A stretch of DNA of 64,000 nucleotides from Planctomycetota bacterium (GCA_963204915.1 CAUJHS010000094.1:1-64000); one strand, 5' to 3'. Counted from the stretch's first letter, positions 18,044 to 27,662 are shown. The notes: generated from the sequence alone by a model not told the origin. Translations and numbers: made by a program.

Positions 18044-21000
18044 TTAGTGGTGGCCGTCAAACTCCTTCCGCAGTTTCGCCAAGAGAGCTTGCTTCCCGGG
18101 GATGACGTTGATCGAGATGCTTTCGGTGGCGATGCTCGTCCCCATCAGGTTGACCGTGACAGCGATTTCGTGCGGACCTTCCGAGGCGTTGTGGAGGCGG
18201 ACTTCCACCGTGAACGTATCGGTCTTCTTGTTGTATTTGACGTGCCCTGTGGGAGCGCCATCGAGCGTGACGGCGATTTGCGAGACCAGCATCGCAGCCG
18301 CTTGATCGGAGAGCACGCCCTGAAGGTCGGCTAACTGGAACGACACGGCGACTTTCCCATTCGGCCGACAATTGCCGCCGTCCTGCGGCGTGAGGTTGAG
18401 GAACGTATAGCCCGCGACCACGGTGTACGGAACCGCGACCGAGAGGGTGTTGCCCGCGAGGTCGGTTGCGGCGCACGTGACGGTTTTGGTCCCGACGGTC
18501 GAAGTATCGACGGCGCCTGCCGCTTCCGACGCGACGCCCACCGCATCCGACGCATTCGGCGCGACGGTCACATTCTCCTGGTTCAGCAACACAAGATTGC
18601 TCCCCGTCGAGAACGAGGGGTTCAGCGTGGGGGCCGTGGTGTCAAGGGTGAAGCTTAAGGTGGTCGCGTCGCTCACGTTTCCGGCGGCGTCGGTTTGTCG
18701 CACGCTCACGGTGTTGGCGCCCTCGACCGCCGTGAAGCTGGCGGTCCAAGTCGCGCCGTTGTCGGTGGTGAATTCGACCGTCGCTTCCGCCTCAATTCCC
18801 GTGAGGTCGAGTTCGCCAACGTTCGAAATTTGGTCTCCGTTGGAGCTGCCCGTATCCTGCACGAGGGCGACGCCCGGCGCCGCGGGTTTCATCGAATCCA
18901 GCGTGAAGGCCAAGGCCGTCGCGTCGCTCGCGTTCCCGGCCAGATCGATCTGGCGAGCAAACACGGTATTCAAACCTTCCACCGCGGCGAACGCATTGCT
19001 CCAAGCGGCGCCGTCAAGCGAATATTCCACGGCCGCATCCGCCTCCAAGCCACTTAAGGCCAGCGTCCCGTCGTTCGTAAGCAGGACCGTGGGCGAAGCG
19101 CCGGTGTCGTTCGCCAGGGCGAGGCTCGGCGCCGCAGGCTTCGCGGTGTCGAGCAGATAACTCAAGAGCGCTGCATCGCTGATGTTGCCGGCCAGATCCG
19201 TTTGCTGCACCTTGACCGAGTTCGCGCCTTCCACCGGGTCGAAATGGTCCTCCCAGGTTGCGCCGCCGTCGATCGAGTACTCCACGTGCGCGTTGGGCTC
19301 CACGTTGGTGACCACGATCGCCCCCACCCGCGTGATGTGGTCGCTCGGGGAGCTGCCGGTGTCTTGCGCCAGGTCCACGCGCGGCGGCTTAGGAAGGGTC
19401 GTGTCGAGGATGAACTCAAACGTCGTCGCGGCGCTAGAGTTGTCGTCCACGGTTTGCCGCACGAGCACGGTGTTCAATCCTTCGGCGGCTGTGAACGAAT
19501 CGCTCCAAGAGTCGCCATAATCAACGGAGTACTCGACGCTGGCGCCAGGGGTCACACCGCTGACCACCAACGTTCCGTCGTTGGTGAGCTTGTCGTTCGA
19601 CGCGCTTCCGGTGTCGTTGGCGAGCGCGACCTCCGGCGCCACGGGTTGAACCGTCAGCACGGCCGGGTTGGTCACGACCGAATCCTCCGGATCCAGGTCT
19701 TCCGCACTGGCGTAGAACACAGCCTGGTACAGGTTGCCATTGTCGGCGAGGGAGGCCGCTCCGCTCAACGTGGTGGTTGTAGCGCCGGGGATGTCGATGA
19801 AGGAGGCGCCCCCGTCCAGCGAGACTTGCCATTGCACCGCCTGAGCGCCGACGGCCGCCGCACTGAAGGTAAACACATCTCCCTCGACCACGGCCTGGTC
19901 TGCGGGATGACTGGTCACGGCTAAGTCCACATCCTCGGTCGAAACGCTCAACGTGGCGGACTGAGTAATCGCGTCGCCCTGACTGTTCGTGAACACCGCG
20001 CGGTACTCGTTGCCATCGTCGGTCTCCGCGGCGAAGGCGCTGTAGGTCGTACTGGTAGCGTTAACAATATCCGCCCAGGTTTCTCCCGAGTCGGTCGAGA
20101 CCTGCCACTGCACGGTCGAGCTGGGCATGCCGCTCGCGGTGGCGGTGAAGCTGAACAAATCGCCGACCGAAACGTCCTGGTCTATGGGGTCGCTCGTGAC
20201 TACGGGAGCGAACTCATCGGCCGTGACATGCAGCGTGGCGGCAGTGGTCGTTGCAGACCCTTCACTGTTGGTGAATACGGCGCGGTATTGGTAGCCATCA
20301 TTGTCGAGGGTCGCGGTCGATGTGTAGCTCGTGGCGTTCGCGCCGGGAATGTTGACGAAGCTGACGCCAGAATCGGTTGAGACTTGCCATTGCACGCTGG
20401 GCGTCGGCAAGCCGATCGCAGCGGCGCTGAACGTGAACGGTCCATCAATCACCGCAAAGTAATCCTTAGGCTGCGATGTTACCCACGGAGCGCCTATCTC
20501 AGTCGACAATACATCGACGTCCTCGATGCTGACGTCGCTGGCCGTGCCGTTCGAGACCGTGAGCGTCACGATGAATTCGCCGAGGGACTCATAGACGTGA
20601 TCGACCTGCGCCGTCTTCTCCTCATCATCATTCGGGGAATTCAGCGAGCCGGTCGAGTCGGGCGAACCATCGCCCCAATTGATGGTGTAGGTGAGCGATG
20701 CGCCGTTGGGATCCTCCCCTTCGATAAACGCCGTGACCAACAAGGGCGCTGCGCCACGTTCGGGCAAGAGGCTCAGATCGGCCACCGGGTTTGCGTTGCT
20801 AACCAGCGAACCGGCTTGGATGAACACGGCGGAATCGTAAATGCCGTCCGACGCATCGGCGATGGCCAACTTCATGTGATTCACCACGTTCGCGTTTACC
20901 GGCGCCTGAAACGTGAGCACATGGGTAATGCCGTCCAACTCCATGTCAATCGCCGAAGGGCCGCCCGTGGCGTTTACGTAGTTGGCGCGGAAGAGGTCCG

Positions 21001-21700
21001 GCCGCTGCGGAACGAACTCGGGGTAGATATCGGGATTGCCGTTGTTGATGTTGTTTACGGCGACGGGCACAAAGGGAGCATCCGGATTGCCAGCCGTTTG
21101 CCGCACCGTCGCGTAGTTCGTGCCGTTCACGTAGAAGGCGAACACATCGTTAAAGGGGGTGTTGACCCACTCGGGGTACTCATCCGAGGCAAAAGCATAA
21201 CTGAATACGACCTGGTTGGCGGTCGGTACAAAATCAAACTCCAGGACCGAGGCGTCGTACGTGGGGTAGCCTGACAAATCGGTCAGGTCCGCATCGCCGG
21301 CTCCCGTAAAGTCGGTCGAGGTCCAGTCGGCGGTATTGGGTCCAACCACATCGGCCACGTTTCCGCTGGAAAGCACCACGCCGGTATTGAATCCAATCAC
21401 GGTCGGGTCGGTAAAGCTGAAGCTTCCTTTTGCGGTCTCACCGCCGGTAAAGGTCGCATTGCTCACCGTCACGCCTTCTCCGACGAGGGCCTGGGCCAAC
21501 TGACTCGCCGTAAACGATGTATCCACGGTCTCATTCGGATGGGGCGATCCGACAAGGGCGGATAACACCTTCCGATCCTCCAGAGTCTCGCTGAGCAGCC
21601 GACGAGGTAATGCAAACGACTTGTTCCGGCGGCGACCTTTGACCGCGCCGCGACGCGAAAGGAGCTTTTTGCCCCGGGCTGACCAAGCGAATACCTTCAT
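18044..21700 (-). CDS. giant secreted surface protein with choice-of-anchor L, PKD and Ig-like repeats
   Basis: A 1218-residue exported protein. A basic N-terminus is followed by 'LEDRKVLSA' at 40-48, a variant of the planctomycete LEPR-XLL export motif. Residues ~55-300 resemble choice-of-anchor L domains ('FASDEYPEWVNTPFNDVFAF'). A PKD-like domain follows (~305-400, 'YTINWGDGSPDSTGS'), then three Ig-like units each with a 'QWQVSTDSGVSF'-type strand and 'YRAVFTNSxG' (~405-690), then four ~96-residue repeats with 'VEGxNTVxVRQTDxAGN' (~695-1090), and a C-terminal beta-rich domain. The ATG has AAGGAG upstream. It is probably a cell-surface or matrix adhesin. No dockerin or membrane anchor was seen at the C-terminus. 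Confidence 0.88.
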   Translation of the reverse strand: MKVFAWSARGKKLLSRRGAVKGRRRNKSFALPRRLLSETLEDRKVLSALVGSPHPNETVDTSFTASQLAQALVGEGVTVSNATFTGGETAKGSFSFTDPTVIGFNTGVVLSSGNVADVVGPNTADWTSTDFTGAGDADLTDLSGYPTYDASVLEFDFVPTANQVVFSYAFASDEYPEWVNTPFNDVFAFYVNGTNYATVRQTAGNPDAPFVPVAVNNINNGNPDIYPEFVPQRPDLFRANYVNATGGPSAIDMELDGITHVLTFQAPVNANVVNHMKLAIADASDGIYDSAVFIQAGSLVSNANPVADLSLLPERGAAPLLVTAFIEGEDPNGASLTYTINWGDGSPDSTGSLNSPNDDEEKTAQVDHVYESLGEFIVTLTVSNGTASDVSIEDVDVLSTEIGAPWVTSQPKDYFAVIDGPFTFSAAAIGLPTPSVQWQVSTDSGVSFVNIPGANATSYTSTATLDNDGYQYRAVFTNSEGSATTTAATLHVTADEFAPVVTSDPIDQDVSVGDLFSFTATASGMPSSTVQWQVSTDSGETWADIVNATSTTYSAFAAETDDGNEYRAVFTNSQGDAITQSATLSVSTEDVDLAVTSHPADQAVVEGDVFTFSAAAVGAQAVQWQVSLDGGASFIDIPGATTTTLSGAASLADNGNLYQAVFYASAEDLDPEDSVVTNPAVLTVQPVAPEVALANDTGSASNDKLTNDGTLVVSGVTPGASVEYSVDYGDSWSDSFTAAEGLNTVLVRQTVDDNSSAATTFEFILDTTLPKPPRVDLAQDTGSSPSDHITRVGAIVVTNVEPNAHVEYSIDGGATWEDHFDPVEGANSVKVQQTDLAGNISDAALLSYLLDTAKPAAPSLALANDTGASPTVLLTNDGTLALSGLEADAAVEYSLDGAAWSNAFAAVEGLNTVFARQIDLAGNASDATALAFTLDSMKPAAPGVALVQDTGSSNGDQISNVGELDLTGIEAEATVEFTTDNGATWTASFTAVEGANTVSVRQTDAAGNVSDATTLSFTLDTTAPTLNPSFSTGSNLVLLNQENVTVAPNASDAVGVASEAAGAVDTSTVGTKTVTCAATDLAGNTLSVAVPYTVVAGYTFLNLTPQDGGNCRPNGKVAVSFQLADLQGVLSDQAAAMLVSQIAVTLDGAPTGHVKYNKKTDTFTVEVRLHNASEGPHEIAVTVNLMGTSIATESISINVIPGKQALLAKLRKEFDGHH

Positions 21701-21945
21701 TCAAAATCTCCTTATGAGGCAGGGCTGCCCGCGTTGTGCGAGACGCCATGTCGTGTCGTTGAATCCTAATGGGCGTCGATGAATCGGTATGCCGGGCGAA
21801 ACCCTAATCTGAAAACTTCTTTGCCGGGGAAACCCTGGCCGCCACGATGCGCCGCGGCCAACCTTGTTACACTGGACGGCGCCTAAGCCGCGTGCGATGG
21901 CCGAACAGGGAAGTGCGACTTCACCCTCCTCGGGAGAACCCGCGC

Positions 21946-22824
21946 ATGGGAACGAGGTTGAATTGGAATCATCTGGCCATTCGCACTCCGCTGATCATGC
22001 TCGGTGTGATCTTCATCGCCGAGTCAACGATCATGGTCGTGTTCGCGCTCCTCGCCGAGCACCGAAACGACCGCTGGCTGGAAGTCGCGGTCGATTCGAC
22101 CGTATTGACGCTCGTTGTGGCGCCGCTGTTGTACTGGCTGATCGTCCGCCCGCTGCGGGAACTCGCGGAAGAACGTTCGCGTCTCTTAGCGCACGTGTTC
22201 GAGATTCAGGACGCGGAACGGCAGAAGATAGCGCGTGACCTGCACGATGAAATCGGTCAATCCTTCACGTCGCTGCTCGTTCAATTGCGGCTGCTGGAAG
22301 ACACCCCAACTTGGGACGCCGCGCGGCCGCAGATTTCGGCGATCCGTGCCTTGAGCGGACAACTCTACGACCAGATTCGCGGCCTGGCGCGTGGCTTGCA
22401 CCCGACCGTGCTCGACGATTTGGGTCTGGCTGCGGCGTTGCAACGATTAGTAGAGGACTACGAAGCCACCCATGGTGTGGAGGTGACACTCCACATGGTG
22501 GGTCTGGGAAAGGACCGTCTCGCTCCGAAAATTGAAACCGCGGTTTATCGAATCGTGCAGGAATCGCTCACCAACTGTGCCAAATATGCACACGCCACAC
22601 GCATCGAGGTGAACGTAAACTGCACCCGCCGGATTCTGACCGCGACCATTACCGATAACGGCCAAGGATTTGACGTGGCGGAAGCGATGCATGGGGCGCG
22701 TCACGCCACGTTCGGCCTCGCGAACATGCGGGAACGAGCTTTGCTTGTCCAAGGATCCCTGGAAATCGATTCGCGGCCCAGTCGCGGCGCCAAAGTGTCG
22801 TTGCGCGTGCCACTGGAGGGTTAG
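21946..22824 (+). CDS. NarL-type sensor histidine kinase
   Basis: A 292-residue membrane kinase. Two transmembrane helices near 13-36 and 48-67 leave almost no periplasmic loop, so it probably senses within the membrane or cytoplasm. The HisKA_3 dimerisation helix carries the phospho-acceptor His100 in 'ARDLHDEIGQ', and the ATPase domain has 'ESLTNCAKYAHA' (N box), 'DNGQGFD' and 'GLANMRER'. ATG 21946 is used, with GGGAG ten bases upstream; the frame is open to 21847 without features. The response regulator begins two bases after the stop, so they form a two-component operon. Stimulus unknown. Confidence 0.92.
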   Translation: MGTRLNWNHLAIRTPLIMLGVIFIAESTIMVVFALLAEHRNDRWLEVAVDSTVLTLVVAPLLYWLIVRPLRELAEERSRLLAHVFEIQDAERQKIARDLHDEIGQSFTSLLVQLRLLEDTPTWDAARPQISAIRALSGQLYDQIRGLARGLHPTVLDDLGLAAALQRLVEDYEATHGVEVTLHMVGLGKDRLAPKIETAVYRIVQESLTNCAKYAHATRIEVNVNCTRRILTATITDNGQGFDVAEAMHGARHATFGLANMRERALLVQGSLEIDSRPSRGAKVSLRVPLEG

Positions 22825-22826
22825 AA

Positions 22827-23510
22827 ATGGCGAAGATCCGCGTCTTGCTGGCCGACGATCATGCCGTGCTGCGGGCCGGCTTGCGGCTGTTGGTGAACCA
22901 CCAGCCCGATATGGAGGTGGTGGCTGAAGCCGGAGCCTTTGCGGAGGTCATTCGCTTGGCGAAAACTCACCAGCCCGATGTCATCGTGCTTGACCTCACC
23001 ATGCCCGATGGAAACGGAGTTGACCAGGTCGACCAGGTTTGCCGCAAATGCCAACCGGCTCGCGTCTTAGTGCTGACGATGCACGAAGACCCCGCTTATG
23101 TGAGAGCCGTACTCGGGGCGGGCGCGTTAGGCTACGTTGTCAAGAAAGTGGCGGACAGCGAATTGCTCGGGGCGATTCGCGCGGTAAGCGCCGGGCGCAT
23201 GTTCATCGATCTCGATTCGCGAGGAAGTTCGCCCGAGGCGATGCTCGCCACACCGAAACAATCGGGCGGGGCGTCGGATAACGCTCCGGCCAACCCTTTG
23301 AGTGAACGCGAACAAATCGTGCTGGAGGGCCTTGCGGCCGGACATACCAATCAGGCGATTGCGGATCAACTCGACCTCAGCGTCAAATCGGTCGAATCCT
23401 ACCGCGCGCGGCTGCTGCGAAAACTCGGTTTGCGCTCCCGAGCCGATATCATCCGCTATGCGGTCGCGACGGGTTTGCTGTCCCACGGGAAGACGACGAA
23501 GGACCATTGA
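22827..23510 (+). CDS. NarL/FixJ-family response regulator
   Basis: A 227-residue regulator. The receiver domain (1-120) has the acidic pair at D10/D11, the phosphorylation site D56 in 'VIVLDLTMPDG' and the conserved 'GYVVKK' lysine. A LuxR-type helix-turn-helix follows (about 155-215) with 'LSEREQIVLEGLAAGHTNQA' and 'SVKSVESYRARLLRKLGL'. It should be phosphorylated by the kinase encoded immediately upstream and then bind DNA. Its targets are not apparent; neighbouring genes are decayed or unrelated. Confidence 0.95.
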   Translation: MAKIRVLLADDHAVLRAGLRLLVNHQPDMEVVAEAGAFAEVIRLAKTHQPDVIVLDLTMPDGNGVDQVDQVCRKCQPARVLVLTMHEDPAYVRAVLGAGALGYVVKKVADSELLGAIRAVSAGRMFIDLDSRGSSPEAMLATPKQSGGASDNAPANPLSEREQIVLEGLAAGHTNQAIADQLDLSVKSVESYRARLLRKLGLRSRADIIRYAVATGLLSHGKTTKDH

Positions 23511-23924
23511 ACCTCTCTGGCGCCATGGAATTCGGCGAACCCCATCACTGAACGCCACGCCAAGGAGAAAGAAAGGTCTCTCGGGTTGTGCACAGCGGTC
23601 CGAAATCGTTTCGCGCCCATGCGACGGCTCTGCCAACGCCCCGAATGTTGCGGCAATTGCAGGTTTGCCTCGCCGTGTTGCGCGGAATCAAACCCTGCAG
23701 GACAAGCTAGTCCTGGCGCGCAACTCCAACTCCTGTATTGTCCGAGCATGAGGAACTGCGCCCTGTCAGGATCCGGCGGATATGCTTTGGATTTGCGGGC
23801 GGTTGGCGCGCCACCAACTTCGAGGCGGCGACTTTGACCTTCGTCCGACCGTGTTTTTTTGAGGCTTTGATGAGATCCTTGAACCCGACGTGGCAAGTCG
23901 CCGGTCGAGTGGAAATTCGCTGGT
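23511..23924. other. region without a recognised gene
   Basis: Only short frames on both strands. Nothing with motif or binding-site support was found. It separates the two-component operon from a decayed minus-strand gene. Confidence 0.4.
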
Positions 23925-24199
23925 TTATTTCCGTTCGCTGAGGACGGACCGCAGGTAGCGAAGTTCGCCTTCCACGTCGGCAAAGTCGTCGACCGTGGCG
24001 GCGACTTCTAGACGCAAAGGTTCCGCGATATGCCGCGGCGCTTGGGATAGGCGTCCTGGCGGCCCTGCAGATAGCCGTTCTCGGTCGGGTTGGCGATGGA
24101 GTACAGCTTCGACTTCTGAAACAGCCCCATCATACGGAAAGCGTAAGCGACGCCCGCCGCGCCGAACGAGCAGGTGTGGCTGGCGGTTGAAGCGAACAC
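23925..24199 (-). pseudogene. decayed minus-strand gene, C-terminal part with a frameshift
   Basis: Two adjoining minus-strand frames read like one coding sequence: 'MMGLFQKSKLYSIANPTENG' and 'YLQGRQDAYPK' in one frame, then, after a shift near 24030, 'IAEPLRLEVAATVDDFADVE' and 'GELRYLRSVLSERK' to a TAA at 23925-23927. Codon use and amino-acid order are protein-like in both parts and neither makes sense alone. The family was not recognised. Upstream, toward 24200, the frame enters the leader of the next gene, so the 5' end is lost. Confidence 0.5.
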
Positions 24200-24303
24200 G
24201 CGACCCTATGCGGTTAACCTACCGGACGCCGATACGAGTTGTCGGTAAAATCAATCTTTCCGCCGGACCGACGGTGGTGCAAGAGCAACCGAGGGAGACG
24301 ACT

Positions 24304-24999
24304 ATGAGAGGACTGCACTTGGAGAAACACCGTACGGATCGCATTGGCTGGCTCCGCGCTGCGGTGCTAGGCGCCAATGATGGAATCGTATCCACGGCCA
24401 GCCTTGTCGTCGGCGTAGCGGCCGCCAATGCCGCCAGCAGCGAGATTTTGGTGGCGGGAGTTGCTGGCTTGGTCGCGGGCGCGATGTCGATGGCCGCCGG
24501 CGAGTACGTCTCGGTCAGTTCGCAATCCGACACAGAGCAGGCTGACCTCGAGCGGGAGCGCAAGGAACTCGCCACGGATACCAAATTCGAGCATGAGGAA
24601 TTAGCAGCGATCTATGTCAAGCGCGGCCTAGACGCAGAACTTGCAAAACAGGTCGCGAAACAGTTGATGGCGCATGATGCGCTCGCCACCCATGCCCGCG
24701 ATGAACTGGGCATCTCGGACTTGACCACCGCACGGCCCATACAAGCAGCATTCGCCTCGGCCGCAACTTTCGCAGTTGGCGCGGCGCTTCCGATCCTCGT
24801 GGTGCTACTCACGCCGCGAGCCGCATTAATTCCGGTCGTGATCGTCTCTGCCATTTTTTTCCTCGCGCTCCTCGGAGGCTTCGGGGCCCATGCGGGTGGC
24901 GCTCCCGTCGTGAAGGCTGCTCTACGAGTCACCTTCTGGGGTGCGCTGGCGATGGCGCTTACCGCAGGAGTAGGAGCGTTGTTTGGGGCTACGGTCTAA
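24304..24999 (+). CDS. VIT1/CCC1-family iron or manganese transporter
   Basis: A 231-residue membrane protein with the family signature 'RAAVLGANDGIVSTASLVVG' in the first helix, a second helix 'VAGLVAGAMSMAAGEYVSVS', a cytoplasmic acidic stretch with 'SDTEQADLERERKEL' (typical metal-binding region) and three C-terminal helices. VIT1/CCC1 proteins move Fe2+ or Mn2+ out of the cytosol. The ATG at 24304 has GGGAG nearby; a much longer open frame upstream (from 23995) is antisense to a decayed gene and ignored. Metal specificity cannot be inferred. Confidence 0.93.
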   Translation: MRGLHLEKHRTDRIGWLRAAVLGANDGIVSTASLVVGVAAANAASSEILVAGVAGLVAGAMSMAAGEYVSVSSQSDTEQADLERERKELATDTKFEHEELAAIYVKRGLDAELAKQVAKQLMAHDALATHARDELGISDLTTARPIQAAFASAATFAVGAALPILVVLLTPRAALIPVVIVSAIFFLALLGGFGAHAGGAPVVKAALRVTFWGALAMALTAGVGALFGATV

Positions 25000-25061
25000 T
25001 TCAGCTATCGCGGCATTCGGTGGAACAATTCGGGTGGGCGTCGCTGGCTTGAGGATCAGGA

Positions 25062-25778
25062 GTTGGAAATTGCAAACCGAGAATGATCCGAGCAGCCCTC
25101 GCGAGCAGGCGGAAAAAGCAACTCCACCTATCATTGGCGCCGTCGCGACCGCAGTATGTGCCGTGTTGGGAATCGTCGGCGCCGTGCTGCATGGAATCGA
25201 CAGCTCGTCCGCTCAAATGTGGTCTCTTGCCGCCTGTGCAGGGGCCTATTTGGCGGGTGGAATCGGGCCCGCGATCAATGCTTCCGCGTCGCTGAGAAAA
25301 GGGCAACTCAATGTCGATCTGCTCATGATCGTAGCGGCGATCGGCGCCGCAGCCATCGGTGACTGGATTGAAGGAGTCGTGCTGCTCTTCTTGTTTTCGT
25401 TAAGCGGCACGCTGGAAGCGTTCGCGATGTACCGCACGACGCGCTCCATCGAATCGTTGATCCAATTGCGGCCCCGCGAGGCCCTGCTGGTTCGCGAGGG
25501 GGTTGGTGAAGACCGATGTCGCACTCGAGGTTGCCGATGTGGTGCTGATGCGAGACGACCTGCGTGCGTTGCCGCTGGCGGTCTGGATCAGCCGATTGGC
25601 GCGAAAACGGGTTCGGCAGAACATGATTTTTGCGTTCGGAATGATCGCTGTGCTGGTGATATCGACGTTCTTCGACCTGCCGCTTTGGCTCGGCGTTCTG
25701 GGACATGAAGGGAGCACCGTGATCGTCGTATTTAACGGCTTGCGACTACTTTGGGAAAAGACGCCAAGGCTGACATGA
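25062..25778 (+). pseudogene. heavy-metal P1B-type ATPase with the catalytic core deleted
   Basis: The first part (to about 25500) encodes the N-terminal membrane region with 'DLLMIVAAIGAAAIGDWIEG' and 'VVLLFLFSLSGTLEAFAMYR', ending in 'LRPREALLVREG'. In the next frame the sequence jumps to 'TDVALEVADVVLMRDDLRAL' and the last two helices, which normally follow the phosphorylation and hinge regions. The actuator domain, the DKTG phosphorylation site and the ATP-binding domain are all missing, about 300 residues, and the junction shifts frame. The gene is dead. It sits behind a metal transporter of the VIT family. Confidence 0.85.
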
Positions 25779-25967
25779 TTGACCGGGGTGACGTAGCCGG
25801 GCCGCTTCGCTGCAAAGATCTTGCATCAACTGAGCGTTTACGAACGTGAGCTGTGCGGTACCGCGCACGGTTCGACGGAATACCTGCCAATGTCCACTGC
25901 GAATCGAGCTGGCTCGGTTTTTGCATTGAGCGTATGCGTGGTGTTCTGCAGTTTCGAGGGCGCGGCT

Positions 25968-26678
25968 ATGTCCAAATCACGTGTTCTCGTCTGGGATCTT
26001 CCCACTCGAATCTTTCACTGGTTGCTCACTGGCGCATTGGCGGGTTGTTTTCTGTTCGCGCTGTTCGCCGACGAGCACAGTTACTGGTTCTCCGCTCACA
26101 TGATCGTCGGAGTCGTGGTTGGGGCGCTGCTGGTGCTGCGAGTTGTTTGGGGCTTCATAGGCAGCCGGTACGCCCGTTTTGCTTCCTTTGTGCATAGTCC
26201 CGTAAGCGTGATGACCTATGTTCAGAGAGCTATTACGGGACGTGACGAAAGACACGTCGGCCACAATCCTGGTTCAAGCTATGCTATTTTCGCCATGCTG
26301 CTTTTGGCGGGTCTGACCGTTGTGACTGGATTGATGATGTCGCTTGGTATCGAAGCCGGTGAAGAGTTGCACGCCGCTTTTGCGTACACGTTGGCGGCCG
26401 TCGTTGGCGTTCATGTGGCCGGAGTGATCTGGTACTCCATCCGGCGCCGAGAGAACATCACCTTGAGCATGATTACCGGGATGAAGGAAGGGGAGTTGTC
26501 GGATGCGATTTCTTCAAGTCACCCCATCGTGGGTTTGGTGTTCTTCGTCACGGTTATGTCGCTAGGAGTAGGCCTGTTCAGGAACTTCGAACCCTCGAAA
26601 CAGCAGACAACGGTTCCGCTCGTGAATCTGGTGATTCCGCTAGGAGAGTCGGGGCGCCATGGCGAAAACGGCGATTAG
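25968..26678 (+). CDS. cytochrome b561 family membrane protein
   Basis: A 236-residue integral membrane protein of the prokaryotic b561 / hydrogenase-type cytochrome b family. It begins 'MSKSRVLVWDLPTRIFHWLL'; His in 'RIFHWLL', 'SAHMIVG', 'EELHAAFAY' and 'VGVHVAG' fit the heme ligands on four helices, with a fifth hydrophobic segment at the C-terminus (about 187-205). Such proteins pass electrons between quinols and periplasmic or soluble partners. The ATG at 25968 matches family starts; earlier in-frame codons from 25821 are probably untranslated. No obvious redox partner gene adjoins it. Confidence 0.88.
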   Translation: MSKSRVLVWDLPTRIFHWLLTGALAGCFLFALFADEHSYWFSAHMIVGVVVGALLVLRVVWGFIGSRYARFASFVHSPVSVMTYVQRAITGRDERHVGHNPGSSYAIFAMLLLAGLTVVTGLMMSLGIEAGEELHAAFAYTLAAVVGVHVAGVIWYSIRRRENITLSMITGMKEGELSDAISSSHPIVGLVFFVTVMSLGVGLFRNFEPSKQQTTVPLVNLVIPLGESGRHGENGD

Positions 26679-26719
26679 GCGACGGTTGGCTCCACTCCCC
26701 GTGCCCCCCTTCGAACCAA

Positions 26720-26918
26720 GTCTCGCTTTGTTCTAATCATTGAGGTCGGCGACGCCGTCGATTCACCCTGGCAAAACGCGGCGCGGCCTCAAGACGTCAA
26801 TGGCGAAGAGGGCGTGAACCTCGCGGATCTCTTGGACTTGGTAACCGCACTCCGGTTGTTTGGCGTTCCCGATCTGCTCCATGCGATGGCTCTCCGGGAA
26901 GGTACGCGACCTCTGTAA
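26720..26918 (+). pseudogene. dockerin-type repeat remnant
   Basis: A plus-strand frame reads 'DSPWQNAARPQDVNGEEGVN' then 'LADLLDLVTALR', ending at TAA 26916-26918. This resembles the C-terminal dockerin type I repeats of planctomycete secreted proteins ('PWQN...DVNGDG.VN..D...V..LR'). No start or upstream protein is present, so it appears to be a left-over C-terminus. Confidence 0.5.
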
Positions 26919-26935
26919 GGGCATCTACTCGCATG

Positions 26936-27440
26936 CTATTGCGTCAGATCGGCGTTTCGCATGTTCGTTTGGCCGGTGCGAACGTCCCGGAGGTAGATTT
27001 CGACAAACCCATCCGAATACCGTATGGCGTGAGCCAGTTGTTGCGGCGAGCTGACCGAAACGCCGTCGATCGAGTCAATGATGTCGCCAGGCTCTATCCC
27101 TATGCGAAACGCGGCGCTGTAAGGCGTAACATGGGTTACATAGACCTGCGGCCGTCCCACGTCGCTGCCGTGGTTACTCCGAGAAACTTCGCTACCGGGT
27201 GGACCGACACGGGCGGATACAAAACCTGCACCGGCGGATACACTGGTTGCACCGACGGATACAGCGGCTGAGCTGGCGGGTACACTGGCTGAGCTGGCGG
27301 GTACCAAGACGGGATCGACGGGACATAGGGGTTGCTGGACGCACTCGGGTCCGTGTAGCTTCCTCCCGGACGAAACGTATCGGACGACGCCGTCGGATCC
27401 GACTTGTGTTGTCGTACACCTGGGGCGTGAGCAGGGCCAA
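26936..27440 (-). pseudogene. PDZ-domain protein with proline-rich repeat, frameshifted
   Basis: The minus strand encodes a good PDZ domain at its end: 'VYVTHVTPYSAAFRIGIEPG' then 'DIIDSIDGVSVSSPQQLAHA', ending at 26936. Immediately upstream, in another frame, lies a proline-rich repeat with units such as 'WYPPAQPVYPPAQPLYPSVQ', which is clearly the original frame since the PDZ frame reads low-complexity Ser/Ala there. At least one more shift separates the segment before the repeat. The gene seems to be broken by indels. Its product would have been a secreted or envelope PDZ protein. Confidence 0.55.
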
Positions 27441-27533
27441 ATCGACATCCGCCTGCGCGAGCCTAAGAAGGACCTGTTACCGCGGCGTTTCGATGCCATT
27501 CGAACCAAGATCACTGACCGACTGAAGGCATGA
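27410..27533 (+). pseudogene. C-terminal coding remnant, family unknown
   Basis: On the plus strand the frame ending TGA at 27531-27533 reads 'GREQGQIDIRLREPKKDLLP' then 'RRFDAIRTKITDRLKA', with clear protein-like composition. It overlaps the 5' side of the decayed PDZ gene and has no start. No family was recognised. Confidence 0.35.
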
Positions 27534-27662
27534 GTGATGGCGAAGGCGGCCGTCAGTCCAACTGATTCGGTTGTTTCGACATCAGGAGTATCGCAGATCA
27601 CCTGCTACGCAACAGGGACAACACGTCAAGCCACTCTCACATCATCAAATTGAATCGGTTCC

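Noticed and set aside
20384-21274. 296-codon plus-strand frame inside the surface-protein gene
   Set aside because: Antisense to a gene with clear repeats and export signal; composition is shadow-like.
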